Shown here: positions 11,208 through 23,478 of the stretch, piece by piece
Layout of the letters: every line of letters begins with the position of its first letter
Position numbering within the stretch: position 1 is the stretch's first letter
Translations under genes and position numbers: made by a program
The notes under the pieces: generated by a model
Seen by the model: the letters and a program-made list of their open reading frames with translations, nothing else
Databases searched by the model: none
What the model was told of the DNA's origin: nothing
NCBI GenBank assembly: GCA_028641055.1
Contig: CM054060.1
Location: 240,340,833-240,404,832 of the forward strand
From: Alopecurus myosuroides
Lineage: Eukaryota; Streptophyta; Magnoliopsida; Poales; Poaceae
DNA length: 64,000 nucleotides
Reading direction: 5' to 3'

Positions 11208-11661
11208 TGATGAGGGAATAGTAACCCGGTGTGCCAGCTCCCGGGTGTGACCCGGCCCAAACGACGGATGGACCGAATCCGGCTAAGGACGAAGAAACTC
11301 CTGGAAGGCCCAGGGCTTGTAAGGATCGTAACCCGGGTTGTGGGTTACGGTAAGAAAAGTTAGGGTTCGTATGTAGAGTTCGAGTAGGACTCGAGGAGCG
11401 TTTTGTAGGGCAAGCCCGGAGGGGTATGAGTACTATATAAACCAACCCCTGGGCTTCGCCTAAGAGAGATCCAAGTCATAGTTGTAACACCTGTTATCGA
11501 GTATCCAGTATAATCATATCGAGAGCCGGCGAGTTGTTTTCCGGTTCTTAGATTGCTTTCGCCATGTTCTCCTTCGAGCTAAACCCTCTCCCAAATACCT
11601 GTGTCGACTTGCCCCAAGATCAGTTACCCCAGGTAACATCTGCCGTGATTATCCCACGACA
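11208..11661 (+). repeat. 3' LTR of the nested Tat element
   Basis: 454 bp, the same as 3162-3615 by eye. It is preceded by the purine-rich CTGGGGACTAC and followed by the TGCAG duplication at 11662-11666. The LTR ATG near 11564 here opens only a 66-codon frame into flanking DNA. Confidence 0.92.
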
Positions 11662-11666
11662 TGCAG

Positions 11667-12848
11667 AAAGAAGCAAAGTCCGGGTAAGGCGAAAATCCGA
11701 GAAAAAGGCAAAACGAAGAAATTGCCCAAAGAGGAATTTTTTACATTTGGAGCTGGATTGCTAGCATGGTACATTTTCCGGCTTTCTTCATACTAGTACG
11801 AGTGGAAACCAGTTAGGTTTAGCCATTTCTTGAAATCCTTCTTCGTCAAAGCCTTGTCCGTCGCCCTCATTGCATCCTCCGGGCCCGAGTAATCGCACAT
11901 GAGCCGCTTTCCGCGGTGGGCCAAGGGTTGAATCCGCCTTCCGAGCCAGGACAGAACAGTGCTTGTGCCGGTGAGAGGAGGAGTGGAGGATACAAGTTTG
12001 GCGATTCTCCTCTTGATCCTCATCATATCTGGAGGTAGAGTCTGGACCGCGTCCACTGCCCAATTATCTTGGGGAGTGGCCACGGAATTGACGAAAGGTG
12101 GAATGCTCGTCTCCTTTCCAGGAAACTGGACATCCGAGTGGTAGAAAAAGGAACTCGTCCAGAATTTAACGGATTTCGAGGTTTTGATTTTTGGGAACCA
12201 GTCCTCCCTAAACCTACGTAAAATGAAGGAAATGGTTCCACATGTGGGGAGGGCACCATCAGAAGGGTTGCGTTTCACCCCCAAAGCAATACTGCCAGAA
12301 GTCTAATCTAGGCTCTATTCCTAGATACCCCTCAAATAGGGCTTGAAACCCGGCTAAATAAAGTATGGAATTAGGAGGAAGGTTGTGAGGCTGGATCTTG
12401 TAATGGTCCAAGATTTGAAGAAAGAAGGCAGACGGTGGAAAACCCATACCTCTATTAACATGAGAGGCGAGGAGAACACGTTCGCCGGGTTTCGGGGAAG
12501 GCTCGGTGTCTTCCTTGTCGTACCTCCATTTACCTTCGAGAACGAACTCTTCTTTTTCCATAGTCGGAAGAAGGGACGGAACAACATTGTACTGGCTCCA
12601 ATTCCCGGATGCAGTGAAGAGAGGTGGAGGAGGAACTGTAGATGAGTATGGTGTTGCAGTTTGGGCTGCGGGAGGCGGATCCCGCCGTCCGGCTCGCTGG
12701 CGTTTCCTTCCGACGCAGTCGCCACGGCGCACACCGGCGAGTCGAGTAGCGGATCCATATAGTTTATTATGGACTCGATGTCCATGGAGGCGTTCTCCAC
12801 GTCCGAGGCACGGGGAGAGTCTCCGGTGGCCATTTGAGGGCGGCGCAA
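11667..12848 (-). pseudogene. Antisense gene of the outer Tat element, 5' exon with transposase_28-like domain
   Basis: From ATG near 12848 the frame begins MRRPQMATGDSPRASDVE and shifts frame around 12640. It then gives a globular region with LQILDHYKIQPHNLPPNSIL and AGFQALFEGYLGIEPRLD. That is the pattern of the plant 'putative gypsy type transposon' domain (Pfam transposase_28, PF04195). A second frame shift near 12265 leads into a region ending WLNLTGF near 11810, followed by a plausible GTATGA donor. A pyrimidine-rich intron end then runs into the TGCAG that the nested element duplicated. A TATA-like box is at 13005-13014. Two frame shifts make it a pseudogene; the remainder is at 1261-3161. 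Confidence 0.7.
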
Positions 12849-13004
12849 CCGTGAGGTAGATCCTCCGGTGGTGGTTTCCGGGGAAGCTTTGGGCTCGTTT
12901 TCTCTACGCTCAAACTAGCACTTGGGCACGGGCTCTGGTTGCGATGGAGCTGGGGGCTCAAGGCTGTAGATGGAACGGAAGAGGAGCCGGAGACCCCGAG
13001 ACGG

Positions 13005-13014
13005 CTATTTATAG
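13005..13014 (-). promoter_or_regulatory. TATA box for the outer antisense gene
   Basis: CTATAAATAG on the minus strand about 160 bp upstream of the ATG near 12848. Its place between the antisense gene and the 3' LTR matches the arrangement in the nested element and in the element ending at 28896. Confidence 0.5.
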
Positions 13015-13393
13015 CCGGGCGCGCTGAGATTAGTTCCAACGGCTATTTTAGCCGTTGGATGATCGACACGTGTTATGCCCATAATTTTTGGGAAATGAGG
13101 AGGGATGGGGTGATAAGTGCTATCTCCTCGTTTCCCGCGAGAATATGTCAGAGGATACGTTACAGGGTTTTGACTGAACCCAAACGTTCATGACGTCAAC
13201 AGGATTTCATCGTTGATGTCATGAAGTTCCTTCTCCGCGAAGGCTCATGGAAGAAAAAGACGGATTTTGGTAAAATCCGAGTTATGTATTACAAGTTTTT
13301 GGGAAAAGAAGAATCAAGACGAAAGGCCAACATTTCTCGGAGAAGAATGACGAAAGGTGGCAGAATCAAGTCTCAATCCTTCTTGGGGGCTAC

Positions 13394-13940
13394 TGTCGGA
13401 TATATACCGATTAGGGGTATGTCCAGCATTGGCCTAAAGAGCCGGATTACCAGGGTGGCCTGTTGGTAATGGATCACAGTTCATTGGGTGGCCCAGTAAG
13501 CTGATGCACATGAAGCCGGATTCTAGAAGAATCCGGACCCCGGCCCAAATTGGTGCGACTTGGAGGAGAAGACGGATTCCTTAATTTCCAATTTAGATAC
13601 TTTCCGTAGTCTTCTAGATTTCCTTTCTGTAAGCCCTAACCTGGCTATATATATAAAGCCGAACGGGAGAGAAGAAAGACATATACAATTAGTTAGAAGC
13701 CAACTCACCGAGAAGTTGATCCTCTCCGAGTTAGCAAAACCATACTCACATTATACTTTGCATACTTCAGGCTTCAGCCCTGATTTAGTGAGATTGCAGG
13801 AGTAGGAACGTCGCCTAGTTGCGACGTACCAAACCTGGGTAAAACCTATGTTCACGATTGCCGTACTACCACGTCCCCCACGTCTCTACCCGTAGGCTCA
13901 TGGCACCCTAGTCTATGATCCTTACTACGATGTCTCAACA
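13394..13940 (+). repeat. 3' LTR of the outer Tat element
   Basis: 547 bp starting TGTCGGATATA after the polypurine tract GGGGGCTAC and ending TCTCAACA. A TATA box (CTATATATATAAAG) lies near 13645-13658. Its start resembles the LTR at 28483, so both belong to related families. The base after its end begins Athila LTR sequence. Confidence 0.75.
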
Positions 13941-14202
13941 CCAGGCCTCTTTGGGACTCCGTGGAACCTTCGGGAATTCTAAGAATTCCGGGCTTCGACT
14001 TTTCCAATTCCGAAAGTATTTCTAGAACAACTTTTCTGAAACTAAAAACAGCAGAAAACATGAACTGGCTCTGTGGCATCTTGTCAATAAGTTTGTCCCG
14101 GGAAATCGATAAAAATGACATAAAGTATAAGGAAAACATGTAGCATATGGCATGAAAACAACATGGAACATCAGAAATTAAGGATACCTTTATGACGTAT
14201 CA
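13941..14202 (-). repeat. Truncated 3' LTR of the Athila-group element
   Basis: Plus-strand end TTTATGACGTATCA is the reverse complement of the LTR start. About 260 bp align with 24955-25203. Sequence left of 13941 belongs to the outer Tat LTR, so the rest of this LTR should lie beyond the window start. Confidence 0.75.
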
Positions 14203-16874
14203 ACATCCCCAAGCTTACTTCCTACTCGTCCTCGAGTAGGTAAAGGATAAAAACACATAATTTCTGAGGTGACATGCTACCAAAATAAACTTGATCATCT
14301 AAATTGTAAAAGCATAAGCATAGCTGAGATCATAGAACTTTAACACAAGCATGATAAATATAATTCTAACAATAAAACATAGCAATCACTTTGCATCATG
14401 AAAAGTAACACAAACAAACGATCATGAATAGTAATACACACAAAAGTTATACGTTTGTTTCAAGCATAGAGAAAACATAGCAAAGTGATATTTCGCTTGT
14501 CCTTAAGAGTGGGGAACAACATAAATGCCAGGACACCTTCAAAGTTCAAGAGGAATACTAGAACAAATAATTTGAGAACAAATAATAATACATCATGAAT
14601 CAATTAATAATGTTTCTGGGACAAATGCACATTAAACTCAGAATGGCAACTATGCTCTCTCAACTGTGCATAAAGTTAGAAGATGGAGACTCAACATAAC
14701 AGTAAAAGAAAGGCCATTTCGTAGAGGGAAGCAGGGATCACTCATGTGCTAGAGCTTTTATTTTGTTGAACAGATGTATTGAAAACATTTTTTAGACAGG
14801 AGTATGCTTATGTCAACGAATGGTAAACAGTACGTCACAAGACAACTAGACTTCACAAGAGCGGCTCCCATAGAAGGACAAATCTTGGTAGAGGTCATCC
14901 CTCCTTCTCTTTCGTTTACACAATTATGCCTTGACTGATAAATCAGAGGCAAAAATAGTAAAGAGAATTTGTTGTATTAATTTGGGGCTGGGCACCCCGC
15001 TGCCAGCTGTTCTATGAATTGGATAAGAGGATGAAGCTACTAGTCAAGGGTGTGAAATTCCAATCAAGAAGTTAGATAAAGATTCTCTATTTACGTCCTC
15101 ATGGGCTAAAACAGGAGCAAAAAACATGAGTAATTTTGAAGTTTTTAAAGGTAACACATGAGCAATTTAATTTGGAGTGGAGATTAAATACCACATGCAG
15201 GTAGGTATGGTGGACACATTTGGCAAACTTTGGTTTTTGGGATTTGGATGCATGAGTATAGCTCATACTCAATACAGGTGGAGGCTAGCAAAAGACTCGG
15301 AGCGACAAATCAAGAGAGCAATAATGGCCATAATCATGCATAGCGACAAAAACATCGTTAATCAAAGCATAAGTGGTACTACAAGTACAAAAACTAAATG
15401 ATCATAGAGGCTATAAGGGACCGGTTTTTAGTCATAAACATGGTGTAAGCATGCGCCAAGTCAACCAAATAAAACATTCAAAAGAGAACACCACAAATTT
15501 ATGCTTCAATATGAAAAGAACAACTCATGATTATTTCAAAGGCACATTAAACACTCTCAGCTATTTGAGACAAGTCATGCTACAAAAATAACCACTAGGA
15601 TTTAGAATTAAAATAACATCTAGCATGACATGAAAAAGTCTAGCCACAGTCTATAGAAGCTTCTAATCGCAACGTTATAAGCACGAAAACGGTACTACTG
15701 CTTTCCAACACCAAGAATTTCATACAAAAAAAAACAATCTCCAAGAGATACAACAATGAAACAAGATAGTACTAACACAACTCTACTAAAACCAACAACT
15801 CTTAATAAGAGATGCAAGAAAAACAGAAGCTAAACATGAATTTTGCAGCACCTAGAAGAAAAACTAAGAATACGAGCATAACAAGTATTCAAACGAAAAA
15901 GCAGAGCGTGTATCTCTACCACAAAAATAATGATAGGTTCCAAATATATTATTGCAGAAAGGAAAACAAAAGAAAACAAAACGAAAAATAGAAGGCGCTG
16001 CAAGTAAATTTCATATGATGTGACCGAATAAAAATATCGTTTCACTAGAAGTGACCTGATAAATTGTTGATGGAGAAGGGGATGCCTTGGGCATCTCCAA
16101 GCTTAGATGCTTGAGTCTTCTTAGAATTTCTGGGATGAACCACGGGGGAATCCCCAAAATTTTACCTTGTACTCTTCTTGATCACATTATATCACCCTCT
16201 TCTCTTTACCCTTGAAAACTTCCTTCACACCACACTCGAAATAATTCGCATTAGAGGGTTAGTGCAACAGTCAAAGATCCATAGGTTCTTCATGGGAAAA
16301 ATTGCTATTGATACTTTTAAACCTTAGCTACAACCACCGATATTTCGTGAAGCAAAGAAATCCACTTGACATCGTAAAAGAGCAAATGCAAGAAAAATGG
16401 CAGAATTTGCCAAAACTAGAACAGACTGCAAGAAGAATTTTTTCGGGGAACTTACGTTGCTCGGATCAAAAAACATAAAGAACAAAAACGTTTCGGAATT
16501 AGCTTAGAAATAAGCACAAAACGTTTCAGCTCATTTTGATCTTTCTGGAATTTATACGATTTTTTACGGGGAACAACAGAAATCTGTTTCCTGCGCAGAA
16601 ATCCAAAACCAACTCCAACTCTCGCTAGAAACTTTACTTGGCACAAGTAAAACATAAAAAATAAAGATACAAAGGAGTTGTTACATAAGTATACAACCCC
16701 TTTACTCAAAGAAAACAGAGAAAAACAAAGAAAAAATAAAACCATGGGTTATCTCCCAAGAAGTGCTTTTCTTTAACGCCTTTTAGCTAGACCCAGAAAA
16801 GTGGAATCAAGTGTTTTCAAGTGAAGAATCATACAAATTGTAATTTGTTTGAATAATAGAATCAAATGGAACCT
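14203..16874 (-). other. Non-coding 3' internal region of the Athila-group element
   Basis: About 2.7 kb of AT-rich DNA with no conserved pol domain in any frame. Next to the LTR is a purine-rich (minus strand) stretch ending AAGCTTGGGGATGT, consistent with a polypurine tract. Long non-coding tails are typical of Athila elements, but the lack of RT and IN here is not. Confidence 0.6.
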
Positions 16875-17258
16875 TCATTCTATTTCTAGGAAAGTTTCCA
16901 TACCTTTCTTGAGTGGGAATTGATATTTAATATTTCCCTCTTTCATATCAATAACAGCACCAGCAGTTCTAAGAAAAGGTCTTCCCAAAATAATTAAACA
17001 AGAAGCATTGCATTCAATATTCATAACAAAAAAATCAACAGGGAAAAAGTTATTATTAACCATGATAAGAACATCGCAACCTCTCCCCAAAGGTTTCTTT
17101 CTAGCATTATCAATAAGACGAATATCCAAATAACAATGCTCCAAAGGTGGCAAATAAAGAATATCGTAATCTTTCTTAGGCATAATACAGATACTAGAAC
17201 CAAGATCAAATAGAGAATTGCAATAAAAAGCATTCACTTTCATTTTATTGATGGTTTC

Positions 17259-19006
17259 TGATACGTCGTAAACGTATCCCTAATTTCTGATGTTCCATGT
17301 TGTTTTCATGTTATTTCCCACATGTTTGCTATACACTTTATGTCATTTTTATCGATTTTCCGGACTAAAATCCCGGAGGTTCCACGGAGTCCCGAGGAGA
17401 CCCAGAGGAGGGCCTCAGGGGGCCCATACCATAGGGTGGCACGGTCCTCCCTTGGCAGCGCCAGGGGGTGGTGTGGGGCCCCCAGGCTTCCACCGTTTAT
17501 GCATTTTTGCCTATTTATTCCCCCGAGGAGTAAACCCTAAAAATATACCACTTTTCTGATGTTCCATGTTGTTTTCATGTTATTTCCCACATGTTTGCTA
17601 TACACTTTATGTCATTTTATCGATTTTCCGGACTAAAATCCCGGAGGTTCCACGGAGTCCCGAGGAGACCCAGAGGAGGGCCTCAGGGGGCCCACACCAT
17701 AGGGTGGCACGGTCCTCCCTTGGCCGCGCCAGGGGGTGGTGTGGGGCCCCCAGGCCTCCACCATTTCTGCATTTTCGCCTATTTATTCCCCCGAGGAGTA
17801 AACCCTAAAAATATACCACTTTTCCTTGAAAAACACCTGAGGCCGCCGTCATCGTCATCACCATACCGGGAGGGTTCTCGAGCTCTCCCCGTCACCCTGA
17901 CGGGAGGGAAATTCATCACTGGAGGGGTCTACACCACCATGCCCTCCTCCGAAGTGATGCGTGAGTAGTTCATCCCTGAACTACGAGTCCATAACAGTAG
18001 CTATATGGTTGTTATCTCCACTTTGTACCTCATGTTTATATCTTCTGAGCTTTATAACATGATCAAGATCATCTTTATGTAATGCTACATGTTGTGTTTG
18101 CTGGGATCTGATGAATGTTGAATGCCATGTATTTTGATTATCAATCTATCATGTTATCTTCATGCATATGTTATTTATGATATTGCATGCTCTTCGTTAT
18201 TAGTAGATGCTCTGGCCAAGTAGAAGCTAGTAACTCCAAGAGGGAGTATTTATGTTCGATAGTGGGTTCATGCCTCCTTTTCATCTGTGCTCGAGTGACA
18301 GAAACGTGACTGATGGAGGATGTGTTGTTGCCATTAGGGAGAAAACAACAATGCTTTGTCTAAGGATGATGTTATTGTTTACATTACACACTTTGCTTAT
18401 TGCAATTATCTGTTGCTTGCAATTTAATACCCAACGTTTCTTCAGATGATATTCGGAGGGTGGATTATTAGTCATAGATGTAGTTGGATAACGGTCTACG
18501 GATCTTGTTGTAATGCTCGCGTGAATCACATAGTAATCTTTATGTCTTGCATATGCACTACGGTGCAGCCTTCATTTCTGTCAATTGCTCAGCTGTAATT
18601 TGTTCACCACACATGTTATTTATCTTTCACGGAGAGACACCACTAGTGAACTGTGGACCCCGGTCCTTTTTACTCATACTGATAAAACACCTACTGCTTT
18701 CATACTGCTCTCATACTGTTCCTACTATTTTCCACACCATACGTTTAACCTCTTTGTGTTTAGCAAAACCGGTGAGATTAACCTCACTGCTTTGTTGGGG
18801 CAAAGTGAATTGATTGTGTTGTGTAGGTTCCACGTTGCTTCTGAACCGGTAGTGCGCCCTGCCATCTCAGTTGCTTCACCTTCTGAAGTTACTCCTTCCT
18901 CTGACTGGTTGATTCAACTTGGTTTCTTTCTGAGGGAAAACTTTCTGATGCACTCTTCATACCTTCCTCTTGGGGTCTCCCAACGAACGTGTGTTCACAC
19001 GCATCG
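17259..19006 (+). mobile_element. Solo Athila-type LTR, plus strand, with an internal tandem duplication
   Basis: Begins TGATACGTCGTAAACG at 17259 and ends ACACGCATCG near 19006 (family end is ATCA). It has no internal domain. Flanks GTTTC (17254-17258) and GGTTC (19007-19011) form a 5 bp TSD with one mismatch. It lies in opposite orientation to the Athila element it interrupts. Its length of about 1.75 kb exceeds the 1605 bp solo LTR at 25631-27235 mainly because of the duplication at 17287-17824. Confidence 0.82.
17287..17824 (+). repeat. 268 bp tandem duplication inside the solo LTR
   Basis: Unit 17287-17555 is repeated at 17556-17824 with a few differences (one T length change, several substitutions). 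The junctions share TTTTC. The duplicated part is the LTR start region with the GC-rich block encoding no real protein. Confidence 0.88.
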
Positions 19007-20816
19007 GGTTCCCAACGATCATCTAACTTCCTAGGGATAGAGGCTTCACATCTTAATTCATCTTCTCTAATTTGCATGAGAGCATTTGTAATATGTTTTG
19101 TGAAAGCCATATTCATAGTACTAGCATTAGGAAAACTAGCAAGATTTTGTAGGAACTTAATCACTTCAGTTATGTTGAATTCATAAAAGTCAAGATCATT
19201 TTCATAAAAGGTAATGTGACCATTGTCTCCCATGTTTCTAAACATCTCAGCACTTTTATCAGGAAACATTTTTAGCAGTTTCAGGCAGTTTTGCATTTTT
19301 TACGGCAGAAGTGGGAGTATTGCCAACACCGATTACTTTACCATTGATAGTGGAAGGTCTATTAGCATGAGAAGCTTCAATTTTACTAGTGGTGGTAATG
19401 GTTCAAACATTAGCTATAGTATTCTTTCTAGCTATTTCATCTCCTCTTTTCCATCTAGCATGCAATTCAGCTAACATCCTAACATTGTCATCAATTCGAA
19501 TTTTGATGGCATTTATAGTTTTACTTTATTTAACATCATGAGGAATAACCTTTAGTTTAAGAAAATCAACATCAAGAGCAAGGCTATCAACTTTAGAAGC
19601 AAGAACATCAATTTTTCAAACTTTTCCTCAACAGTTTTATTAAAATCAGTTTGTGTACTAACAAAATTCTTAAGCATGTTTTCAAGATCATAGGGTACAC
19701 TTTTATTTTTGTTGTAGGAATTACCATAATAATTGACATAACGATTATTATTATTAGGAGGATATGGCCTATAACTGTAATTACCAAAATTATTCCTATA
19801 AGCATTGTTGTTGAAATTATTATTTTTAATGAAGTTCACATCAACATGCTCTTCTTGAGCAACCAAAGAGGCTAAAGGAACATTGTTTGGATCAATAGGA
19901 GCATGGCCATTCACAAGCATAGACATAATAGCATCAAGTCTATCACTCAAAGAGGAGGTTTCTTCAACAGATTTACCTTCTTACCTGTTGTAGCTCTCTC
20001 ACTGTGCCATTCAGAATAATTTACCATCATATCATCAAGAAGTTTTGTTTCTTCCCCAAAATTAATGGACATAAAGGTTCCTCCAGCAGCTGAATCCAGA
20101 AGGTTTCTTGAAGAAAAATTCAGACTTGCATAAAAGGTTTGGATGATTATCCAAGTAGTCAGTCCATCAGTGGGACAATTCTTTACTAAATATTTCATTC
20201 TTTCCCAAGCTTTAGCAACATGCTCATTATCAAGTTGCTTAAATTTCAAAATGTAACTTCTTAAAGATATAATCTTAGCGGGAGGATAATATTTTCCAAT
20301 GAAATCATCTTTACACTTAGTCTAAGAATCAATACTATTTCTAGGCAAAGATATAAACCATTCTTTAGCTCTTCCTCTCAAAGAGAAAGGAAATAATTTA
20401 TGTTTAATAATATCTCCATCTACATCTTTATATTTTTGCATCTCACATAGTTCAACAAAATTATTAAGATGGGCAGCAGCATCCTCGGTACTAACACGAG
20501 AAAATTTCTCTCTCGTAACAAGGTTTAACAGAGCAGGCTTTATCTCATAAAAATCAGCAGTACGAGTAGTTGAGAAATAGGTGTGCTAATGAAATCATTG
20601 TTGTTGGTGCTAGTAAAGTCACACAACTTAGTGTTCTCAGGGGTAGACATATTAGCAAGACTAAAAACAGGATAAAAACAACAACTAGAATAAGAACTAA
20701 TTTATTTGTGTTTTTGATAAAGAGAAGCAAACAAGAAAAATAAAAAAAAACTAAGCAAAACTAAAACAAAGTAAAAAAGATTGGAGATGAGAGACTCCCC
20801 TTGCAGAAATTCTCTT

Positions 20817-20836
20817 CCTCCCCGGCAACGACGACA
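20817..20836 (-). promoter_or_regulatory. Primer-binding site of the Athila-group element
   Basis: On the minus strand this reads CGTCGTTGCCGGGGAGG, close to the Athila primer-site pattern GCCGTTGCCGGGGA. It lies just after the LTR end at 20848, which fixes the minus orientation of the element. Confidence 0.7.
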
Positions 20837-22334
20837 GAAATTTACCTTGATGCGTGTGTAACACACGTTCGTTGGGAGACCCCAAGAGGAAAGTATGACG
20901 AGCACAGTAGAAAGTTTCCCTCAGAAAAAACCAAGGTTGAATCGATTAGTAGGATAAAGAAGCAACTTCCGAAGGTTGATGCAGCTGAGATGGCAGGACG
21001 CACTACCGTTTCAGCAGCAACGTGGAACCTACACTACACAATGAATTCACTTTGGCCCAACGAAGCAGTGAGGTTGTCAACCTCACCGGTTCTTCTGAAC
21101 ACAAAGAGGTTAAAGGTATGGTGGGGGAAATAGTATGAGAACAGTATGAAAACAGCAGTAGTAGTGTGAAAACAGTGGATGCGGCGGTTGTATTATCAGA
21201 ATGAGAAAATGGACCGGGATACATAGTTCACTAGTGGTGTCTCTCCATAAACGATAGCTAACATGCGTGGTGAACACATTATAGCTGGGCAATTGATAGA
21301 TAATGAAACATGCATGACATATTGATTACTGTTGAACGGACAACGCCATCGCCTAGAGGGGGGTGAATAGGCGATTAAAACTTTTTCGGTTAAGGCTTTC
21401 TAAATGCGGAAACAAACTAGGTGTTTTAATTAACAAGCACACAACCTAAATATTCTAGGGTCAACTAGGTGCACTAACAACTTATGCTAAGCAAGACAAG
21501 TAACAAGGTGATAGCAAGATATATAACTTCAAGCACGAAGGCTATGATAATGTAATTAAATTGCATAAGTAGAAAGCTCAGGGTATAGAAATAACCGAGG
21601 CACACGGAGACGATAATGTATTCTCGAGTTCCTCCCACAAGGGGAGTACGTCTCGTTGGAGGGGTGTGAGCTCGCCACAAAGGCCTACTCAACGCTACAA
21701 AGGCATCACTCTATTCTACGATGAACCCCACCACAAAGGCCTCATTCACCTTCCACTATTGGCAACCTTCAAACCCGAGGCACGCATCCACAACTTAATT
21801 GGAGGCTCTCAGTGTCACCACAATCTTGGGGCACACATCCACAACTCAATTGGAGGCTCCAAAGAACACCAAAAGTCGTCTAGGGTCCAAGACCCAAGAG
21901 TAACAAGCTCACAAACTTTCACTTCCATGAATCCTCGTGGAGAGACCAAACCGATGCAACCGATGCAAATGGCAAGAGCACAAGTGCTCAAATCCTCCAC
22001 TCTCAAATTCCAACAAAGCAACAAATGCTTATGGGGGAATAAGAGAGGAAGAACAATGGAGAAACACCAAAAACTCCAAGATCAAGATCTACTAGGTTTC
22101 CCTCACTAAGAAGGAGGAAGGATTGGTGGAAATGTAGATCTAGATCTCCTCTAACTTCTCCCTCAAAGATATGAAATAATCATTGGAGGGATTGAGAGAG
22201 GAGGAAGGTTTCCAAGGTCAACAATGGTGTGGAGAGAGCAGGAAAACGTGTTTGGCAGCCTTGGGGTCAAGGGGGAATAAGACCCCCTTAAATAGGGGAC
22301 CCAAAATATGACCGTTATGTGAAAAAATTGCCCA

Positions 22335-22415
22335 GTAGTGGTACTACCGCTACGGGGCATTTCGGTACTGGTTCGGGTGGTACTGGGGCGGTACTGGACC
22401 AGTACTACCGCTGGA
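22335..22415. repeat. Small cluster of GGTACTACCGC-type motifs
   Basis: Several imperfect copies of GGTACTACCGC / GGTACTGG within 80 bp, the same motif as the larger array at 23479-24030. Confidence 0.6.
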
Positions 22416-23478
22416 CCAAAAAACAGAAAAAAAAATGATGATACAAAAACGATCATAACTTTTGCGTCTGGACTCCGTTTTCGATGATCTTGGGCTTGTT
22501 GAAATTGCAACGAGGAGCTCTACAAGATTATGCAGAGAAACATCATTGTACAACAACGAAACTTAAAACCACAAGGAGAAAGGTAAGATCTCTCAAAAGA
22601 GGACCAACTGGGAAAACCTTCAACATCAAAAACTCAAAAGGTGTTTCATGAGAAAACCGTTTTAGATTAACTTGGGCTTGTCATGAAGATCACAACAAGC
22701 ACCAAAACCCATAGAGATAAAATAAAACTAAGAACCAAGAAATATGATATGCAAGAGTGCAAAGGTTTGAGCTCTCCACAACGATTCGATCAAGTTACTC
22801 ACTTGAGAGCCCCTCTTGATAGTACGACTATCTATCTTATAACCCGGTCTCCCAAAGACACGAGACCGGTAAAATAGAAAAACTATCAAGATTATACCTT
22901 TGCCTTGAGCATTCCACTTGATCTAGATGATGACGATCTTGACTCTCTAAAGTTGGATCTTATTTCTTGATCATGCTAGCTAGCACTTGCTCCGCTTGAT
23001 GAAGACTTGAAGTTGCTCCCCCATACACTATTATGGGAGAGACCCTTCGGAGCATCTTCAAAAGGCCACAATCTCCAAATGGGTGGAAAGCATCAAGCAT
23101 AGTATTTCTTTGATATGCTTCACTTGAGCTTCCACGTCAAGCTCGATGACAAACACCGCTTGACGACATAGACCATGGGCTATATGAAATATCTCTTGTG
23201 AAGCATGCCCATGGAAAGATACCTAACCACACATAGAGATAGAACACACACATATCATGGGTTAGTTCACAAAGCTATATGGACAATTTCTTACCATTAC
23301 CATGAGATACACAATCCCACTAGGTACATCTTGTAGCTTTGTGTGTTGATCACACACATGATCAACAATGTATCTTTTCTCATTTGTTCGTCCATAAAGT
23401 TGATGTCTTGAAGGTAGACATGAATGTGCACTCCATCTTGTTCTTCAAGACATCAAGCAAATAAGCTTAACAACACAG

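Larger units (their letters stand above)
3162..11661 (+). mobile_element. Nested full-length Tat-lineage Ty3/gypsy retrotransposon lacking gag
   Basis: Two 454 bp LTRs (3162-3615 and 11208-11661) start TGATGAGG, end CACGACA and appear identical by eye. They are flanked by a perfect 5 bp TSD, TGCAG (3157-3161 and 11662-11666). A primer-binding site follows the 5' LTR and a short purine-rich tract (CTGGGGACTAC) precedes the 3' LTR. Inside are one long pol frame on the plus strand and a four-exon antisense gene at 8929-10773. Dual RNase H domains and an antisense extra gene are known traits of the Tat lineage. The roughly 380 bp between primer site and protease is too short for gag, and no zinc knuckle is seen. 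Identical LTRs imply recent insertion. Confidence 0.9.
1..13940 (+). mobile_element. Outer Tat-lineage Ty3/gypsy retrotransposon, 3' part, split by a nested element
   Basis: The window opens inside the integrase region of a gypsy element that resembles the pol of the nested element at 3162-11661. It continues through an antisense gene (1261-3161, resuming 11667-12848), a polypurine tract just before 13394 (ending GGGGGCTAC) and a 3' LTR at 13394-13940. The nested element occupies 3162-11661. The 5' LTR, gag and most of pol lie left of the window. The 3' LTR abuts sequence matching an Athila LTR at 13941, so this element was itself inserted into that LTR. The sense reading frame is degenerate, so the copy is old and inactive. 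Confidence 0.8.
16875..20650 (-). pseudogene. Athila-type gag and protease, broken
   Basis: Start at the minus ATG 20650 (MSTPENTKLCDF). The gag core is recognisable around 20520-19950 (FSLRGRAKEW-like, then KAWERMKYLVKNCPTDGL and LDSAAGGTFMS). An Asn/Tyr-rich segment follows (19950-19600), then MFRNMGDNGHI and coiled regions (19296-19007). After the solo LTR inserted at 17259-19006, the protease appears at 17243-16875 with LFDLGSSICIMPK (active-site DLGS) and LGRPFLRTAGAVID. Several frame shifts and stops (for example near 20590-20250) disable it. Capsid and protease would have supported packaging; polymerase functions are missing downstream. Confidence 0.75.

Noticed and set aside
11564..11764. 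66-codon frame from the 3' LTR ATG
   Set aside because: It is the LTR copy of the pol start running into flanking intron sequence; no coding support.
17290..17968. Repeated 80-125 codon frames with FRTKIPEVPRSP-like sequence
   Set aside because: Translations of the duplicated LTR start; LTR sequence, not genes.
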